From contig JAAALK010000082.1 of NCBI GenBank assembly GCA_019279435.1, forward strand, positions 14,524,594 through 14,588,593: a stretch of 64,000 nucleotides of DNA. Reading direction: 5' to 3'. Below, one piece after another: positions 13,025 through 24,531 of the stretch. A program made the position numbers and the translations under genes. Numbering within the stretch: position 1 is the stretch's first letter; each line of letters opens with the position of its first letter. This stretch comes from Zizania palustris. Its lineage: Eukaryota > Streptophyta > Magnoliopsida > Poales > Poaceae. The notes below the pieces were generated by a model, which was not told the origin of the DNA, did no database searches, and was given only the letters and a program-made list of their open reading frames with translations.

Positions 13025-14033
13025 TGTTGACACCAAGATTTGGTAAAGCCTAGAATCCACCAAGGATGTCATACGGTCAATGTCAAGAAGAGTCCGATCA
13101 AAGATAGTCAAAGAAGCCCGTCCGTTACAACGCTGGCCAAGTATGGAGGAGCTGATGAAGAGAAGATAAAGATTATCTAGAATCGGTTAAGATAGAATAC
13201 TTGGACGGTAAGTCTTTGGACTATAAATATGTACCCCTTAGTTAGATTAGAAGATACATCTCTATCAAACAACTACTCGGTGCATCGTCACCCTTGGCTT
13301 CCCAAGGTTAATCCCGGCAGGATTCGACACTCGGAGTTAGGCTGCATCGTTCCGATCTCTGGCGAAGTGGTGAGTCTTGCCACCCTCGATGACTATATCG
13401 ACTAGGTCAGTATTTTCATGGCTGCATCAAATTGATCTCTCGAGGTGAACGTCGAAACAGTATGGTCGCCGGTTTCGCGGTGTATTGGCTAGGTCTAAGG
13501 CTGCGTCAAATTGATCTCTTAGATTGATGTGATCTAGGTGTGATAGTTTGAGGCCTCATCGGTTGAGTCCGATATCTCTTGCTATTATATCTTTTTCATG
13601 TTGTATATCGTTCATCTAAATAAAGCATGCCTGATATTTTAATATATTATTAAGATCATCGTGATTAGCTAATTTCTTGGTTAGGTCCGATCTAGTTATT
13701 GTGATGATTTTCATGATATAGACATGTTATTTGGCATGTTTTATTTATTTCTGTCGGAGTACAAACCGATAGGTTATCTTAGATTCAACGCCACATCTTA
13801 TTCACCATCGGAAAGCACTCATCAACCTATATGTGTAAACTTCCCATCCCATCGGCCGATGGCACGCTCGCCCGATTGCTTCACCCATGGTCATCAGCCT
13901 TATGGCTGATCGACATGATATTCCATGATTATTCTATCATTATTGCGGTCATCGGCTCGATAGCCAATAGGCTATGCTATTGATCATATTTTCTTGTTTC
14001 CTTATCAGTTGCAGGGTCAAACTGATTGGCACA
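13025..14033 (+). repeat. LTR of a Tat-type gypsy element (3' or solo)
   Basis: About 1 kb bounded by TGTTGACACCAAGATTT on the left and 'ggtcaaactgattggcaca' on the right, the usual look of grass Tat-lineage LTR ends. A TATA-like actataaata lies near 13220. The right boundary could be off by a few bases and no target-site duplication was found. The preceding polypurine tract favours a 3' LTR over a solo LTR. Confidence 0.6.
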
Positions 14034-14396
14034 CCCTGAACCCCTTTTTTCTAAAAACGTAGGACCTGCACTATAGTTAAGAAAATCTCCTAGGCCACAC
14101 ATGTATCAAAGTGTGACCAAAAAAACACACCAACACAATGTTAGGATGTTTTTGTTCCAGTTTTGATCTCTGGGTGAAAGATCATATGGTCGGATTGCCG
14201 CACAGTATTGAATCACCGATGGAAGTATGTAGCAAATGACCCACTTTTCTCTTTCTCTACCTCTCAATTTCAAGTCATATTACTACGCTGCTGATTAGAT
14301 TAATTAGATGGGTGGCATGTTGGTTACGACCTATTCTTAAATGTTTGTTTTGTACTTTTGTTTGTGTTTGTAACATGTTTGTTGTATTTCATTCAG
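14034..14396. other. No gene seen
   Basis: AT-rich sequence with no ORF that resembles a protein. 14163-14220 shows weak similarity to the LINE motif DLWV but is too short to call. Confidence 0.5.
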
Positions 14397-14487
14397 AGTT
14401 TTTCCTTACTCATATCGATGAGTTCATTGATGAGCTCCTCACCAAGGACTACTTCTGTGACATGGCCCTTCCCTACATCCAGAAAAG
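14397..14487 (+). pseudogene. PRP38-like splicing factor exon fragment
   Basis: A 91-bp exon after an acceptor 'ttcattcag'. It encodes THIDEFIDELLTKDYFCDMA followed by LPYIQKR, which I recognise as the C-terminal end of the conserved PRP38 domain of the spliceosomal pre-mRNA splicing factor 38 family. The 3' border reads AG then atatg, so the donor GT has become AT. No other PRP38 exon is visible nearby: this is a lone fragment, either left from an old gene or captured by a mobile element. Confidence 0.65.
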
Positions 14488-14881
14488 ATATGTTGTTTTC
14501 TTTTCCAGATCTTTATTATTTTATTTATTGAAATCAAAATACAAAATGGTGGATCACACAATGTTTTTTTTGTTGGGGGGGAGGGGGGCTTGGTGGATCA
14601 CAATAATTTTGTGTTTGATCATACAATAACTTTTAACATATTTATGTTCATATCAACCGGAAATCGAGTCACATCAACTTATTTCTTTCAAAAGAATAGA
14701 AAGATGAGCACACTTGTGAGCTGTGACACTGAAGATATAGATTTTTAGATGTGCATATATATACACACACTGTGTTGTCAACATCATGTATAGTGAGTTC
14801 TTTGTTGAAGATGTGTACTGATAGCGATTTGCAATGTCTGTGATCTAATTATGAAGGTGACATTATGTACTCACAAAGGCA

Positions 14882-15611
14882 GGCATGGAAGGATCCCAAC
14901 GATGTACTAGAGAGCTAGGATCCAACACTTCAATCCCTACAGTTGGCTTCATGTCACCAGCAACAATAACTACTCTGTCGTCAGTGTGTATGCCACTTTC
15001 CCTTTTCTTCTTCTTTTTTCTGAACATAAAAAATCTCCTCTGCTTTCTTTTTCAATGGAAAAAAATCTCCATAGGTCTAAGCTCCAAACCATCAGTAGTT
15101 TTTATTGCGTCCTCTACAATAGCAGTAGTATTTCACATGTCTGAAAGTTGACATTCTGGTTTGTTCATTCGACTGAAGATTCAGAACATATAATTGACTA
15201 AGTATGGACATATATTTCTATGTAAATTAGTCTTCTTGAGTTATCTTCAGTACCTGTAAGAATGAAACTTTTTGTACCATTAGTTTGGAAAAGGGAACCA
15301 TTTCTGTATACCTCACAACCTACACTCTTGAAAATACCTGTCGTCACTAGAAATGGATTTGCCCAGTTTGCACTGAACTGTATGGAAATGAGCTGAACGG
15401 ATCAATACCAACCACACTGGGCAAAATGAGTAATCTGATCAGCCTTACATGCGTGTTGTTTCTGCAGGAGGTTGCATGGGAACAACTTGACTGGTGCTAT
15501 CCCCCGATCTTTGGGCAACCTGACGAACTTGTTCTACTTGGAGCTTCAGAGGAATGCATTGAGTGGCTTTGTCCCTGCTTCTCTTGGTAACATCAAAATA
15601 TTAGAGTTCTT
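14882..15611 (+). pseudogene. Leucine-rich-repeat gene remnant (SERK/LRR1-like)
   Basis: Three coding blocks. (1) 14882-14990: N-terminal cap, AWKDPNDVLES, stop, DPT, then after a frameshift NPYSWLHVTSNNNYSVV, matching the start of plant SERK and small LRR proteins. (2) About 15374-15445: one repeat, ELNGSIPTTLGKMSNLISL. (3) 15468-15611: exactly 144 bp (two 24-residue repeats), starting RLHGNNLTGAIPRSLGNL, with acceptor tgcag before and donor GTACGT after; 72/144-bp LRR exons are usual in this family. Only about 22 bp of intron remain between blocks 2 and 3. The in-frame stop at the cap tryptophan and the frameshift show it is dead. No kinase domain is seen. Confidence 0.7.
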
Positions 15612-16525
15612 GTACGTGATTGTTCCTGAATTATTAAATTTTTAAAAAATATTAGATATAACTAAAATATTTGCACAAGTACAGTCGTAAGTTTTTGCAG
15701 ATACCTCCCACCGATCGGAAAATTGGAAACCCATACCTGTAAAAAAAATTGGAGTCATACAATTATAAGCTGTATATTCAAGAAATTGCAGTTATTAAAA
15801 TTTATAATATAGGTGCCAATAAAAAATAGAGATCATTGCAACATCGGTTTACTTCTCATCTGTTTACTTCTCTAGCTATAAACTTCATTTCTCTACATTT
15901 TTATGAAATGTTTTTATATTATATTTTGTCAAAACAATGTCTACCTAGTAATAAAATAAAGACTTATTGATGGGGCATCCACCAGGTGACTCGCTTCCTA
16001 GTACAAATTAAAAGCCCGAGTCTAAATAAATGCGAATCAGATTTGCTCATTTTCTTTTATTTAAGTTGATAATTGTTAATCTAAAAAATAGAAGATTGTT
16101 GCTTATTACAAAACAAACTCAGAAAGGATAGAGGTAATAATAGGTTTGGCACCAAAATTGTTTTTCATAACTTTCTGCAACACGTATAAGCAGTTATGTT
16201 TGATCCATAAGTTATTTAGGATATTGTAATCAACGATAGCAAAACAGCTTCTACATTGTCAGAATTTCAGTCGGAAATCCTTCCACATTTTATTTCTAGG
16301 ACAAGGCATAAAATTGGATACATGATGCCGTCCATAAGCAAAACTGCTCCAGTGCTACGCGTAACGCGTTAATGGCTTTAGATTGGGCAATGCACCGCCG
16401 TCTATACATATACGGCAAATACTACAAAACTATAGCAGATACTCCAAGAAATACTACAAAACTGACGGGTACAGACGGTCATAATCATGTCCATCGTGAT
16501 GATGACGATGAACATTTTATTGCTC
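15612..16525. other. No gene seen; contains BCAT 3' flank
   Basis: AT-rich intergenic sequence between the LRR remnant (plus strand) and the 3' end of BCAT (minus strand). The part nearest 16525 should be the BCAT 3' untranslated region; an AATAAA on the minus strand at 16516-16521 is only a few bases past the stop. Confidence 0.5.
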
Positions 16526-16646
16526 TTAATTTAGTTGCACAGTCCAACTCAGCCAATCTTCCGCCTGGCCCATCTGGAGGCTTGTCAATGAAGTATATAG
16601 TTGCTGAGACACGACACTAACTCCTTTGGTGCCAGCATATTCGACC
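16526..16646 (-). pseudogene. BCAT: BCAT exon 9 (last)
   Basis: 121 bp after acceptor 'tttgcag'. It encodes VEYAGTKGVSVVSQQLYTSL and onward to DWLSWTVQLN and the TAA stop at 16526-16528, the conserved C-terminus of plant BCATs. Phase 2/1 fits exon 8. Confidence 0.92.
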
Positions 16647-17078
16647 CTGCAAAGAAAAATCCATTGGATGAGGTATGAGTTCCATCCATAATTCCATAGT
16701 ATAAATGTATAATGGAACTTGGAAAAACTATCTAACTTTGGAAAAACAACGAAAAAACAGAGTCCCCATTTTTTGTGGGCCATGTGATAGAAGATGTTGA
16801 TCACAACTAGTCACTAGTGAATACATAGAACTAGATTGGTTTGTTATATGGCTTCACTGGCTATTTTTATTCAAAGAACAAAAAACAAAAGTATTGGCAA
16901 GGTTTCTGACCATTACATAGTTCATATGAGTATATGACTTAGTTGGATGATTTATTTAACGAATTTTCCATAATAATATGTGTTAGCAAAGTTATCAAGA
17001 AACAATTTTAATTTTGATGGTAACCACACGTACACTTCAATTTACAGCTGAACTTTCAAAGAAGGATAAAAGAGTCAC

Positions 17079-17098
17079 CTTTTTCCTTGATAAGTAAT
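17079..17098 (-). pseudogene. BCAT: BCAT exon 8, 3' piece
   Basis: 20 bp encoding part of SITYQGK, followed on the minus strand by the donor GTGACT. Separated from the 5' piece at 33228-33320 by the Reina element. The actgc at 17099-17103 is one copy of the target-site duplication. Confidence 0.88.
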
Positions 17099-17103
17099 AC
17101 TGC

Positions 17104-17568
17104 TGTCATGTGGGGCCGCGTGTATACACGACGGCGCCGTGCGCGAGATGTGCGCCGGGCAGCAGAAAGGGAGGCGCACAAGGCCCAGGAAGGGGGCCGC
17201 GCCTGAGTTTGAAATTAGATAAGGATTGTTAGTTTCTAGTTTGAATAAATCTGGTTGTTAGTTTCGATTTCAAATAAATCTGTTAAGGGTAGTTCTTATC
17301 CCTAGTTAGTTAGTAACTTAGTCCTTAAGTCTAGGAAGGGTGGTTGGCCGAGAGGCTATATATATCCCTTGTAAGACAGATTATGGGAATAAGAAGTATT
17401 TTGGCAATCTATCTCCCACAACCCCTCTTCTCCAATCCGCCGGCCAGGGATCTAATCCCCGCCGTCAAAGGGCAGCAGCGTGGGGGTATAACCCTGCTGC
17501 AGCTACGGACCGAGGCTACGATCTTCGTAGTCGGGGTCCGGCTACCCTGGGCATCAGCGCCCTTGACA
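17104..17568 (+). repeat. 5' LTR of Reina element
   Basis: 465 bp, TGTCATGTGGGG to CTTGACA. Contains TATA-like 'gctatatatatccc' near 17355. Differs from the 3' LTR at four single bases. Confidence 0.93.
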
Positions 17569-17571
17569 ACC

Positions 17572-17583
17572 TGGTATCAAGGT
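17572..17583 (+). promoter_or_regulatory. Primer-binding site of Reina element
   Basis: TGGTATCAAGGT three bases after the 5' LTR: an initiator Met-tRNA type site with mismatches in its last bases. Confidence 0.7.
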
Positions 17584-20027
17584 CACAACGATCCTCCTCT
17601 TCCGCCAACAGCAACCCCACCTCCACCGCATCACAGCCACATCAGCCTTCTCCACCAAACAACCCCTCACCAATGGTCGAACCATCCAACTCCGACTTGG
17701 CTAGACTACTCGAAGTCCTCACCGGCACGATCACGACGCTGCAAGCAGATGTGGTCGAGCTCAAGAAGAACAAGGATCCATCCTCCTCATCCTCCAGTTT
17801 CGGCGGCACCACAGATGGCAAGCAACACACCTATCGACCACCACGATTCCAGAAACTGGACTTCCCCCGCTTTGATGGCAAAATAGACCCCTTGCTGTTC
17901 ATCAACAAATGTGAATCTTACTTCACACAGCAGCGCACGATGTCGGAAGAACGGGTGTGGATGGCATCCTATCATCTGGAGGAAGTCGCACAATTGTGGT
18001 ACATCCAGCTCCAAGAGGATGAAGGCACGCCCACATGGGCGCATTTCAAGGATCGCATCATGCTAAGGTTTGGGCCTCCTCTTCGGTCGGCTCCACTGTT
18101 TGAACTCACCGAATGTAGGCGAACAGGATCCGTGGAGGAATATGCCAACAGGTTCCAGGCCCTCCTACCACGTGCGGGACGTCTCACCGAGGCGCAACGA
18201 GTCCAGCTCTTCACCGGCGGCCTTCTTCCACCACTGAGCCACGCCGTTCGGATCCATAATCCCGAGACGTTGGCCGCTGCCATGAGCCTCGCCCGTCAGG
18301 TGGAGCTAATGGAGATGGACAGGCCGCAACAGGCACCGGCCAGGACCGCATCACGGGCACTGCTTCCCAACCCGCCCCCGCGCCCCGCGGTGACCGCCGG
18401 CCTGGCCTCCTCCGCACTGCCGGTTCCGCCTCTGCCGACGCCACAAACGCCCCCACCGGCGTTAGCAGCCCCCCAGGTCAGGAACGGGGCCAATCAGGCG
18501 AAACGGCTCTCGACGGATGAACAGGCAGAAAGGCGACGTCTTGGCCTCTGCTATAACTGCAACGAACCATACTCCAGGGGTCACAACCGGGTCTGCCGCT
18601 GGCTCTTCTATATCGATGGCATCGAGCTCGCCCCCACAGAAGATGAAGCAGATCAGGACGCACCCGTGTTCTCGCTCAGAGTCGTCGCCGGTATGCCCAT
18701 TTGTGATACAATGCAGGTGAACGTGACCGTGGGCGCAGCATCCCTCACGGCCCTCCTGGACACGGGGTCTACCCATAACTTCATTGGGGAAGCAGCAGCG
18801 AACCGCACGGGCCTTCAAGCACAAGGTGGCGCGCGCCTCACGGCCACAGTGGCCAACGGCGAGCGGATCTCTTGCGCCGGCGTACTCCGACAGACCCGAA
18901 TCTCCATAGGCGGCGAGGAGTTCTGCGTCGACCTCTACATCATGCCTCTCGCCGGCTACGACTTGGTCCTAGGCACTCAATGGATGGTGACCTTGGGACC
19001 AATCGTCTGGGACTTCACCAAGCGAACCATGGCGTTCAAACGCCAAGGTCGGCCGGTCAACTGGGATGACGTAACCGCACGACGGACCCTGCTCATGGCA
19101 GCCACCGTCTCCCCGCAGGACCTCCTCAATGAGCTGCTATCGGCGTTTGGGGGCCTCTTTGCTGAACCAACCGGCTTGCCACCACAGCGCGCCCGCGACC
19201 ACAACATCGTCCTCAAACCGGGCGCCCTGCCAGTGGCGGTCAGGCCGTACAGGTACCCGACCGCTCATAAAGACGAGTTGGAACGACAGTGTGCCACCAT
19301 GATCAACCAAGGCATCGTCCGACGCAGCGACTCCGCATTCTCGTCACCAGTCCTCCTATTCAAGAAGGCGGACGGATCATGGCGTTTCTGCATCGATTAC
19401 AGGGCGCTCAACGCGCTCACGGTGAAGGATGCCTTCCCCATTCCCGTCGTCGAAGAACTCCTGGACGAGCTCCATGGCGCATGCTTCTTCACTAAACTGG
19501 ACCTGCGCTCGGGCTACCACCAGGTCCGTATGCGTCCCGGCGACATCCACAAGACGGCGTTCCGGACACATGACGGGCTCTACGAGTTCTTGGTTATGGC
19601 TTTTGGGCTGTGCAATGCCCCTGCCACATTCCAGGCATTGATGAACGACGTCCTCCGCCCGTTCCTTCGCCGCTTCGTACTTGTGTTTTTTGATGATATT
19701 CTGATCTACAGCAACACATGGGCGGACCATTTGCGCCACGTACGCGCCGTCTTCGACGTGATGCAACAACACAGCCTCTTCCTCAAACGCGCTAAGTGCG
19801 CATTCGCAGCATCATCGGTCGCGTACCTGGGGCACGTTGTCTCGGCCACGGGCGTCGCCATGGACCCAACCAAGGTTCAAGCCATCAAAGATTGGCCGCG
19901 TCCGCGGTCGGCTCGAGCGGTGCGAGGCTTCCTCGGCTTGGCAGGCTACTACAGGAAGTTCGTACACAACTACGGGACCATCGCTGCCCCGCTCACTGCT
20001 CTCCTGCGAAAAGAAGGGTTCTCGTGG

Positions 20028-22003
20028 TGAGAAACCAAGGGTGGTTTCGGTGTTGTGATGAGTGATTGACAGGTTTTTACCCTCTGTTCGAAGGGTACCT
20101 CCGAAGGGGCTTCGGAGGTGGTACCTCCGAAGGGTGTTCGGAGGTGTGTCACCGGAGTGTGTTCGGTGTTTGCTTGCTGCAGCTGTGCAGCGGAGTGTGC
20201 TCGTCGGAGGGGTCCGACAGTACACGTTGATAGGGTTCGTACCGATGGCTTCGGTACTTTGGGCGGTACACCGGAGTGTGTACCGGAGGTTGCTAACCCG
20301 GAGAGGTCTCCGGAGTACTGGATACACTTGTTTGCTTGTCTGTGGTGCGCAGGGACTTCGGAGGCGACGGACAAGGTTCGAGCCTGGTGAACCTGGGTCA
20401 AGCGGGAGGCTTGATGCCAGGGGAGCGGGGAGCTCCGTCACGGTGGCTGCGAAGGTGGTCCGGGTCGGTCCTCGGGTCGAGGCGTGCCAGGTGAAGGCAG
20501 AGAGTGCGGAGCGTGGCTCCGGCTGAAGGTACTCCGAGACAAAGTCCTCGGAGGTGAGGCACTTCGAAGGTACTCCGAATGGAGTGACTTCGGAGTTGGA
20601 TGGAACAAGTCCTCTGCGGAGGCAAGGAGTTCGAAGTGTGCTCCGGAGGGAGACACTCGAAGGTTACCCGACGAAGGTCTCAGAAGTCGAGGCGCATCGA
20701 AGGCATGGTCCGGGTAAGGCTCGTCGTGGAGTGTGCTCGGGGAGAGGCACTGCGACGGAGTGCTCATGGAATGCTTCATGCGAAGGCCTTGGACGAAGGA
20801 GGGACTTCGAAGGGTGGTACTCCGAAGGTGGGACTCGGAGTGAGGTTGACTTGAGGTGCTTCGGCCATGCATGGCTTCGGTACACGGACTGACGGTGTTC
20901 GAGCTCGGAGTAGCTGCGAAGCCGTGGTGATCCACTCCGGAGGTGGTGGTGCGAAGGCCCAAGGGGCTTTGACGGCTTCGGCTCAAAACCGTCACTGTAT
21001 CGAAGGTCTTCTTCGGCGGAGCGAAGGCCAAAAGGCTGCAGGCTTCTCGCCGAAGCTTCCGCACCCCTCGCGTGCGAAGGGAGGTTCCAGAAGTCAACAC
21101 TGTAAAGGCTGACACTGTCTGTTCTGAAAAAGGCTGACACTGTCCCCTCTGCAGCTGACAGAGAAGCCTCCAAAATAAAGGTGGACTACCTTTTGTACCC
21201 CTTAGTTCTGTAGAGACAAAATGGATGTAAACCCTAGGGGTAAAGTAGTCACTTCCTTAGGATGAAGCCGTGGGCTATAAATATGGGGGCTCGGTAGGTA
21301 ACATTTAACACTTTGAGCATTTACTGTTGAGCTCCTGTAGACAGACCTCGCTGTATTCATTCTGAGTTCAATTTATTTTGTGTTCCTTGTTCAAGCGGCG
21401 AAGCCCTGCTTCTGTGTGCTTTTGCTTGAGCTCGTATTGCATACCTCGCTAGTTTTAGTTCACCGAAGCCTGTCTTGGCGAAGGGTGTTTTTCTCGCGAA
21501 GTGTGCTTTTCAGTATGCTGTCGCTCTGTGTAACACGAGGCAAGACCTCGCTGCTTACTAGCGAAGCCCTGATCTTTTCCTGTAGTGCTTCTTGTGTCGA
21601 AGCCCTTAGCGTGATCCGTTTTGTGTGCGTGTAGACCTTCGCGTACGAATCCCAGCACCAGTTGCTGTCGCCAAGTACTTGGTCGAAGTCCTCAGAGGGC
21701 TGTCCACTCTTGCGAAGAGTGAAGTGCGAAGCCTGCTCGAAGCACCTTGTGTGCGGAGCCTGCACTGACTTAGCAGAGTAGTTTTTCGAGGGTTGTTAGT
21801 GGAGCGAAGTCTTCTTGACTTCGAACTTTTGCCACTCCGAAGCCTGTGTTCGAAGGTGTCGAAGTACCTCCGAACCAGACCTTCGAAGGTTGTGTTCGAA
21901 GCCTGTTCCGCAGAAGACTGAACAGAACCGAAGGCTAAGTTTTTAGCCCGATTTTTAAAAGCTCCCATTCACCCCCCCTCTGGTCGCCGTTTCCGGTCCA
22001 ACA
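20028..22003 (+). repeat. 5' LTR of Sirevirus copy 1
   Basis: 1976 bp from TGAGAAACCAAGGG to GGTCCAACA. The first 1.1 kb is dense in short palindromes built from ttcgaa, ctccggag and cttcggag. TATA-like 'gctataaatatggggg' lies near 21274. ORFs of up to about 225 codons occur on both strands, but they are by-products of the palindromes. Confidence 0.94.
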
Positions 22004-22005
22004 AT

Positions 22006-22017
22006 TGGTATCAGAGC
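22006..22017 (+). promoter_or_regulatory. Primer-binding site (initiator Met-tRNA) of Sirevirus copy 1
   Basis: TGGTATCAGAGC two bases after the 5' LTR, a perfect match to the site used by most plant copia elements. Confidence 0.92.
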
Positions 22018-22068
22018 CAGGTTAAGATCACCAGTTGACCTTAACCGGTTTTGTGATCTGTTGGCGAC

Positions 22069-24531
22069 ATGGATAGAGGCAGTAAAATTCCTCTGTTCGA
22101 TGGGACAGATTTTGCATACTGGAAGGTGCGCATGGAGGCTTACTTGTTAAGCCAAGGAAATGCAATTTGGGAGATTGTGGACTCACAATACTCCATCCCT
22201 GATACCCGCACCACTCAAACTGAAAAAGATCAGTATATTGCCAACTCGAAGGCAAGGAACATACTGTTCATTGGTCTGAGTCGGAGTGAGTTTGATAGGG
22301 TGCAGCACCTTAGGACTGCTAGGGAAATTTGGACAACACTCACTGTCTTTCATGAGGGCTCTGCTCAGATTAAGGCCAGGCGCCAAAGCACCTACAATCA
22401 ACAGTATCAGCTGTTTGTGCAGGCACCTGGTGAATCTGTAGATGCCATGTTTTCTCGCTTTGACGCGATAGTGAGTAACTTGCGATCCAACGGGACGCTT
22501 GCTTACAGTGATCACGATAGGGCTATCAAGCTTCTCTATGCTCTTGACCGTAGCATATGGGAAGTGAAGATATCCAGCATTGAGGAGTCCACAGGCTATG
22601 ACACATTGACCTGTGACGAACTCTTTAGCAAGCTGAAGTCCACAGAGATTGCCAAGGCATCTCTTGCTGTGCATAGAAGCTCTTTGCCACAGCCATTGGC
22701 ATTGGTTTCTAGCACTAGCCGTGGCACCACTGCAGAACCAAGCACATCAGGCACTTGTGTTCTTGCAGATGGTTTTGCTTTGTCCTCCCTGGTCTCCGTC
22801 ACAAAGGAGCAGGTGGATACTCTAGCTGATGATGAGCTTGCTCTCATTGCCCGGAGGTTCACCCGCTTTCATCATGAGAGACGGGATCAGAGGAGAAGTG
22901 GTTTTAGTGGTTGCTATGAATGTGGCGACACTTCTCACATCAAGGCTAATTGCCCCAAGATCAAAAAGAGAGATGAGAGTGACCGCCCCAAATACCACAA
23001 AAAGGAGAGGAAGCCCTTTGTGAAGGGCAAGCGCGGCAAGATGGCTAAGAAAGTAGCCAAGGCCGCTTCCAGAGCATTCGTTGCTGCTCTCAGCGACATC
23101 GACACATCCTCAACTGAGGAGTCGAGCTCTGAGGAGGAGGAGTCCCCAAGGAAGGAGGACAAGAAGGACAAGAAGGGACGTGACTTCACCGGCCTTTGCT
23201 TCATGGCCGACAGCGATCACAGCGGCGATGAGCTTGACTCATCTGAGGTAAACCTATCATCTGACCAGCTTCTAATTAAATTAGATGAGCTGAATGAAGT
23301 TGTGCTAGGTCAGGATAGATTACTTGTGCAAGCCGCTAGAGAAAGAAAAGACCTTAGACTTAGGCTAGAAAATATGTCTACTGAATATGCCTTGCTTAAG
23401 TCTAAATATGATGATGCTGAATGTGAATCATGTTCTGTTGTCATGAGTGAGCTTGCTCAGTTGCGTTCTGTTCATGCTCAAACTCTTTCTGAGCTTGAGA
23501 CTGCACAGAAGCAGCTTTTGGAGGTGGATTCTAGACCTCATGATATTATTGATTGCATGAACTGCTCTTTATTACGCGATAGCATTAATTTACGTGATAA
23601 GCATGTTCATGATTTGGAGGCTAGATTGGAGAGGGCCGGTAGTTCTAAGGATGTGCAGCCTGTTTGTGACACCTGCATTACCCTTAAGGACCAGCTAGGC
23701 ACTGTTAGAGAGCGAGCTGAAAACCTCATGTCTGAAAATGAATACCTTCTCTCTGTGGTGAACAAATGCACTGAGGGGAAGGGTAGGATGGATTTGCTCT
23801 TGGCCAAGACCAAGTTGTGTGCTGACAGAGCAGGGGTAGCTCTAGGTTTGGGTTTTGAGAGGATAGCTTCAGACAGTAAGACCAAAACTGTTTTTACCTC
23901 TCCTACCACCCTAGAGAAAGAGAGAGCTCTGCTGGACACCCCATCAGCCAAAAAGCCTACCCATCCACCAAAGAAAACCACTCCTCCTACCAAGAAAAAT
24001 CCTCCCAAGAAAGCCACTCAGAAGAAACCCAAGGAGCCTGTGAGAGTTACTCCTATGACCCATGAGAGTGCCCCCAGGAGAGTGTTTCACTGTTCTTATT
24101 GTCAGCGGGCGGGTCATTTGATTGGTTTCTGTTTCCGTCGCATCAAGGATGAGCGACGTGCACAGGCGATGAGCTATCAGGACATGCATTACCCATCTTT
24201 AGGTATGCATGAGTCTGAGTTTTACTCTCGTCCTGTTTTTGAGGCTCCTCGTGCTTCTCGGAGAGGTTTTGCTCCTCGAGGTGTTCACCATGTTCCATAT
24301 GGTGGTAGACCTCGAGCGAGTAGCTTTGTACCTCATCAGAGTAGGAGACCTCGACATGCTTTGCGTTCTTTGCATGTAGGTAGACCTCGCACTTTGCATC
24401 ATTCTGATTTTTATGTGCGTAGACCGTCTACTTTTACTGTGCCTACTACTCGTGTCACTCAGTGCTGGATGCCTCGTCATTATTTTACTCACCCCAGCAC
24501 TGAGCGATCGAGGCGTTCTTATCATGTGTAG
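22069..24531 (+). CDS. Sirevirus Gag (long form, 820 aa)
   Basis: Capsid/nucleocapsid protein that packages the element RNA. ATG 22069 is the first after the primer-binding site and is followed by RGSKIPLFDGTDFAYWK, a typical copia gag start. Residues about 1-260 form the UBN2-like capsid region; the zinc knuckle CYECGDTSHIKANCPK is at about 282; a Ser/Glu/Lys-rich stretch covers about 340-390; a long coiled coil with paired Cys motifs (CESC, CMNC) covers about 395-600; a Pro/Lys-rich linker follows; a second zinc-finger-like motif CSYCQRAGHLIGFC is at about 675; an Arg/His/Tyr-rich tail ends at TAG 24529. Pol continues in the same frame after this one stop. The segment 23248-24531 begins GT and ends AG and is missing from a related copy at about 7844, so it may be removable by splicing. 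Confidence 0.9.
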   Translation: MDRGSKIPLFDGTDFAYWKVRMEAYLLSQGNAIWEIVDSQYSIPDTRTTQTEKDQYIANSKARNILFIGLSRSEFDRVQHLRTAREIWTTLTVFHEGSAQIKARRQSTYNQQYQLFVQAPGESVDAMFSRFDAIVSNLRSNGTLAYSDHDRAIKLLYALDRSIWEVKISSIEESTGYDTLTCDELFSKLKSTEIAKASLAVHRSSLPQPLALVSSTSRGTTAEPSTSGTCVLADGFALSSLVSVTKEQVDTLADDELALIARRFTRFHHERRDQRRSGFSGCYECGDTSHIKANCPKIKKRDESDRPKYHKKERKPFVKGKRGKMAKKVAKAASRAFVAALSDIDTSSTEESSSEEEESPRKEDKKDKKGRDFTGLCFMADSDHSGDELDSSEVNLSSDQLLIKLDELNEVVLGQDRLLVQAARERKDLRLRLENMSTEYALLKSKYDDAECESCSVVMSELAQLRSVHAQTLSELETAQKQLLEVDSRPHDIIDCMNCSLLRDSINLRDKHVHDLEARLERAGSSKDVQPVCDTCITLKDQLGTVRERAENLMSENEYLLSVVNKCTEGKGRMDLLLAKTKLCADRAGVALGLGFERIASDSKTKTVFTSPTTLEKERALLDTPSAKKPTHPPKKTTPPTKKNPPKKATQKKPKEPVRVTPMTHESAPRRVFHCSYCQRAGHLIGFCFRRIKDERRAQAMSYQDMHYPSLGMHESEFYSRPVFEAPRASRRGFAPRGVHHVPYGGRPRASSFVPHQSRRPRHALRSLHVGRPRTLHHSDFYVRRPSTFTVPTTRVTQCWMPRHYFTHPSTERSRRSYHV

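Noticed and set aside
14163..14220. Second LINE fragment (DLWV-like)
   Set aside because: Too short and only a few matching residues.
17340..17672. N-terminal extension of Reina gag starting inside the LTR
   Set aside because: It would be translated from U5 and the primer site; the ATG at 17673 fits gag starts better.
20062..21173. ORFs of 112-225 codons on both strands of the Sirevirus LTR (repeated at 28903-30014)
   Set aside because: Low-complexity products of palindromic LTR sequence, identical in both LTRs, no protein motif.
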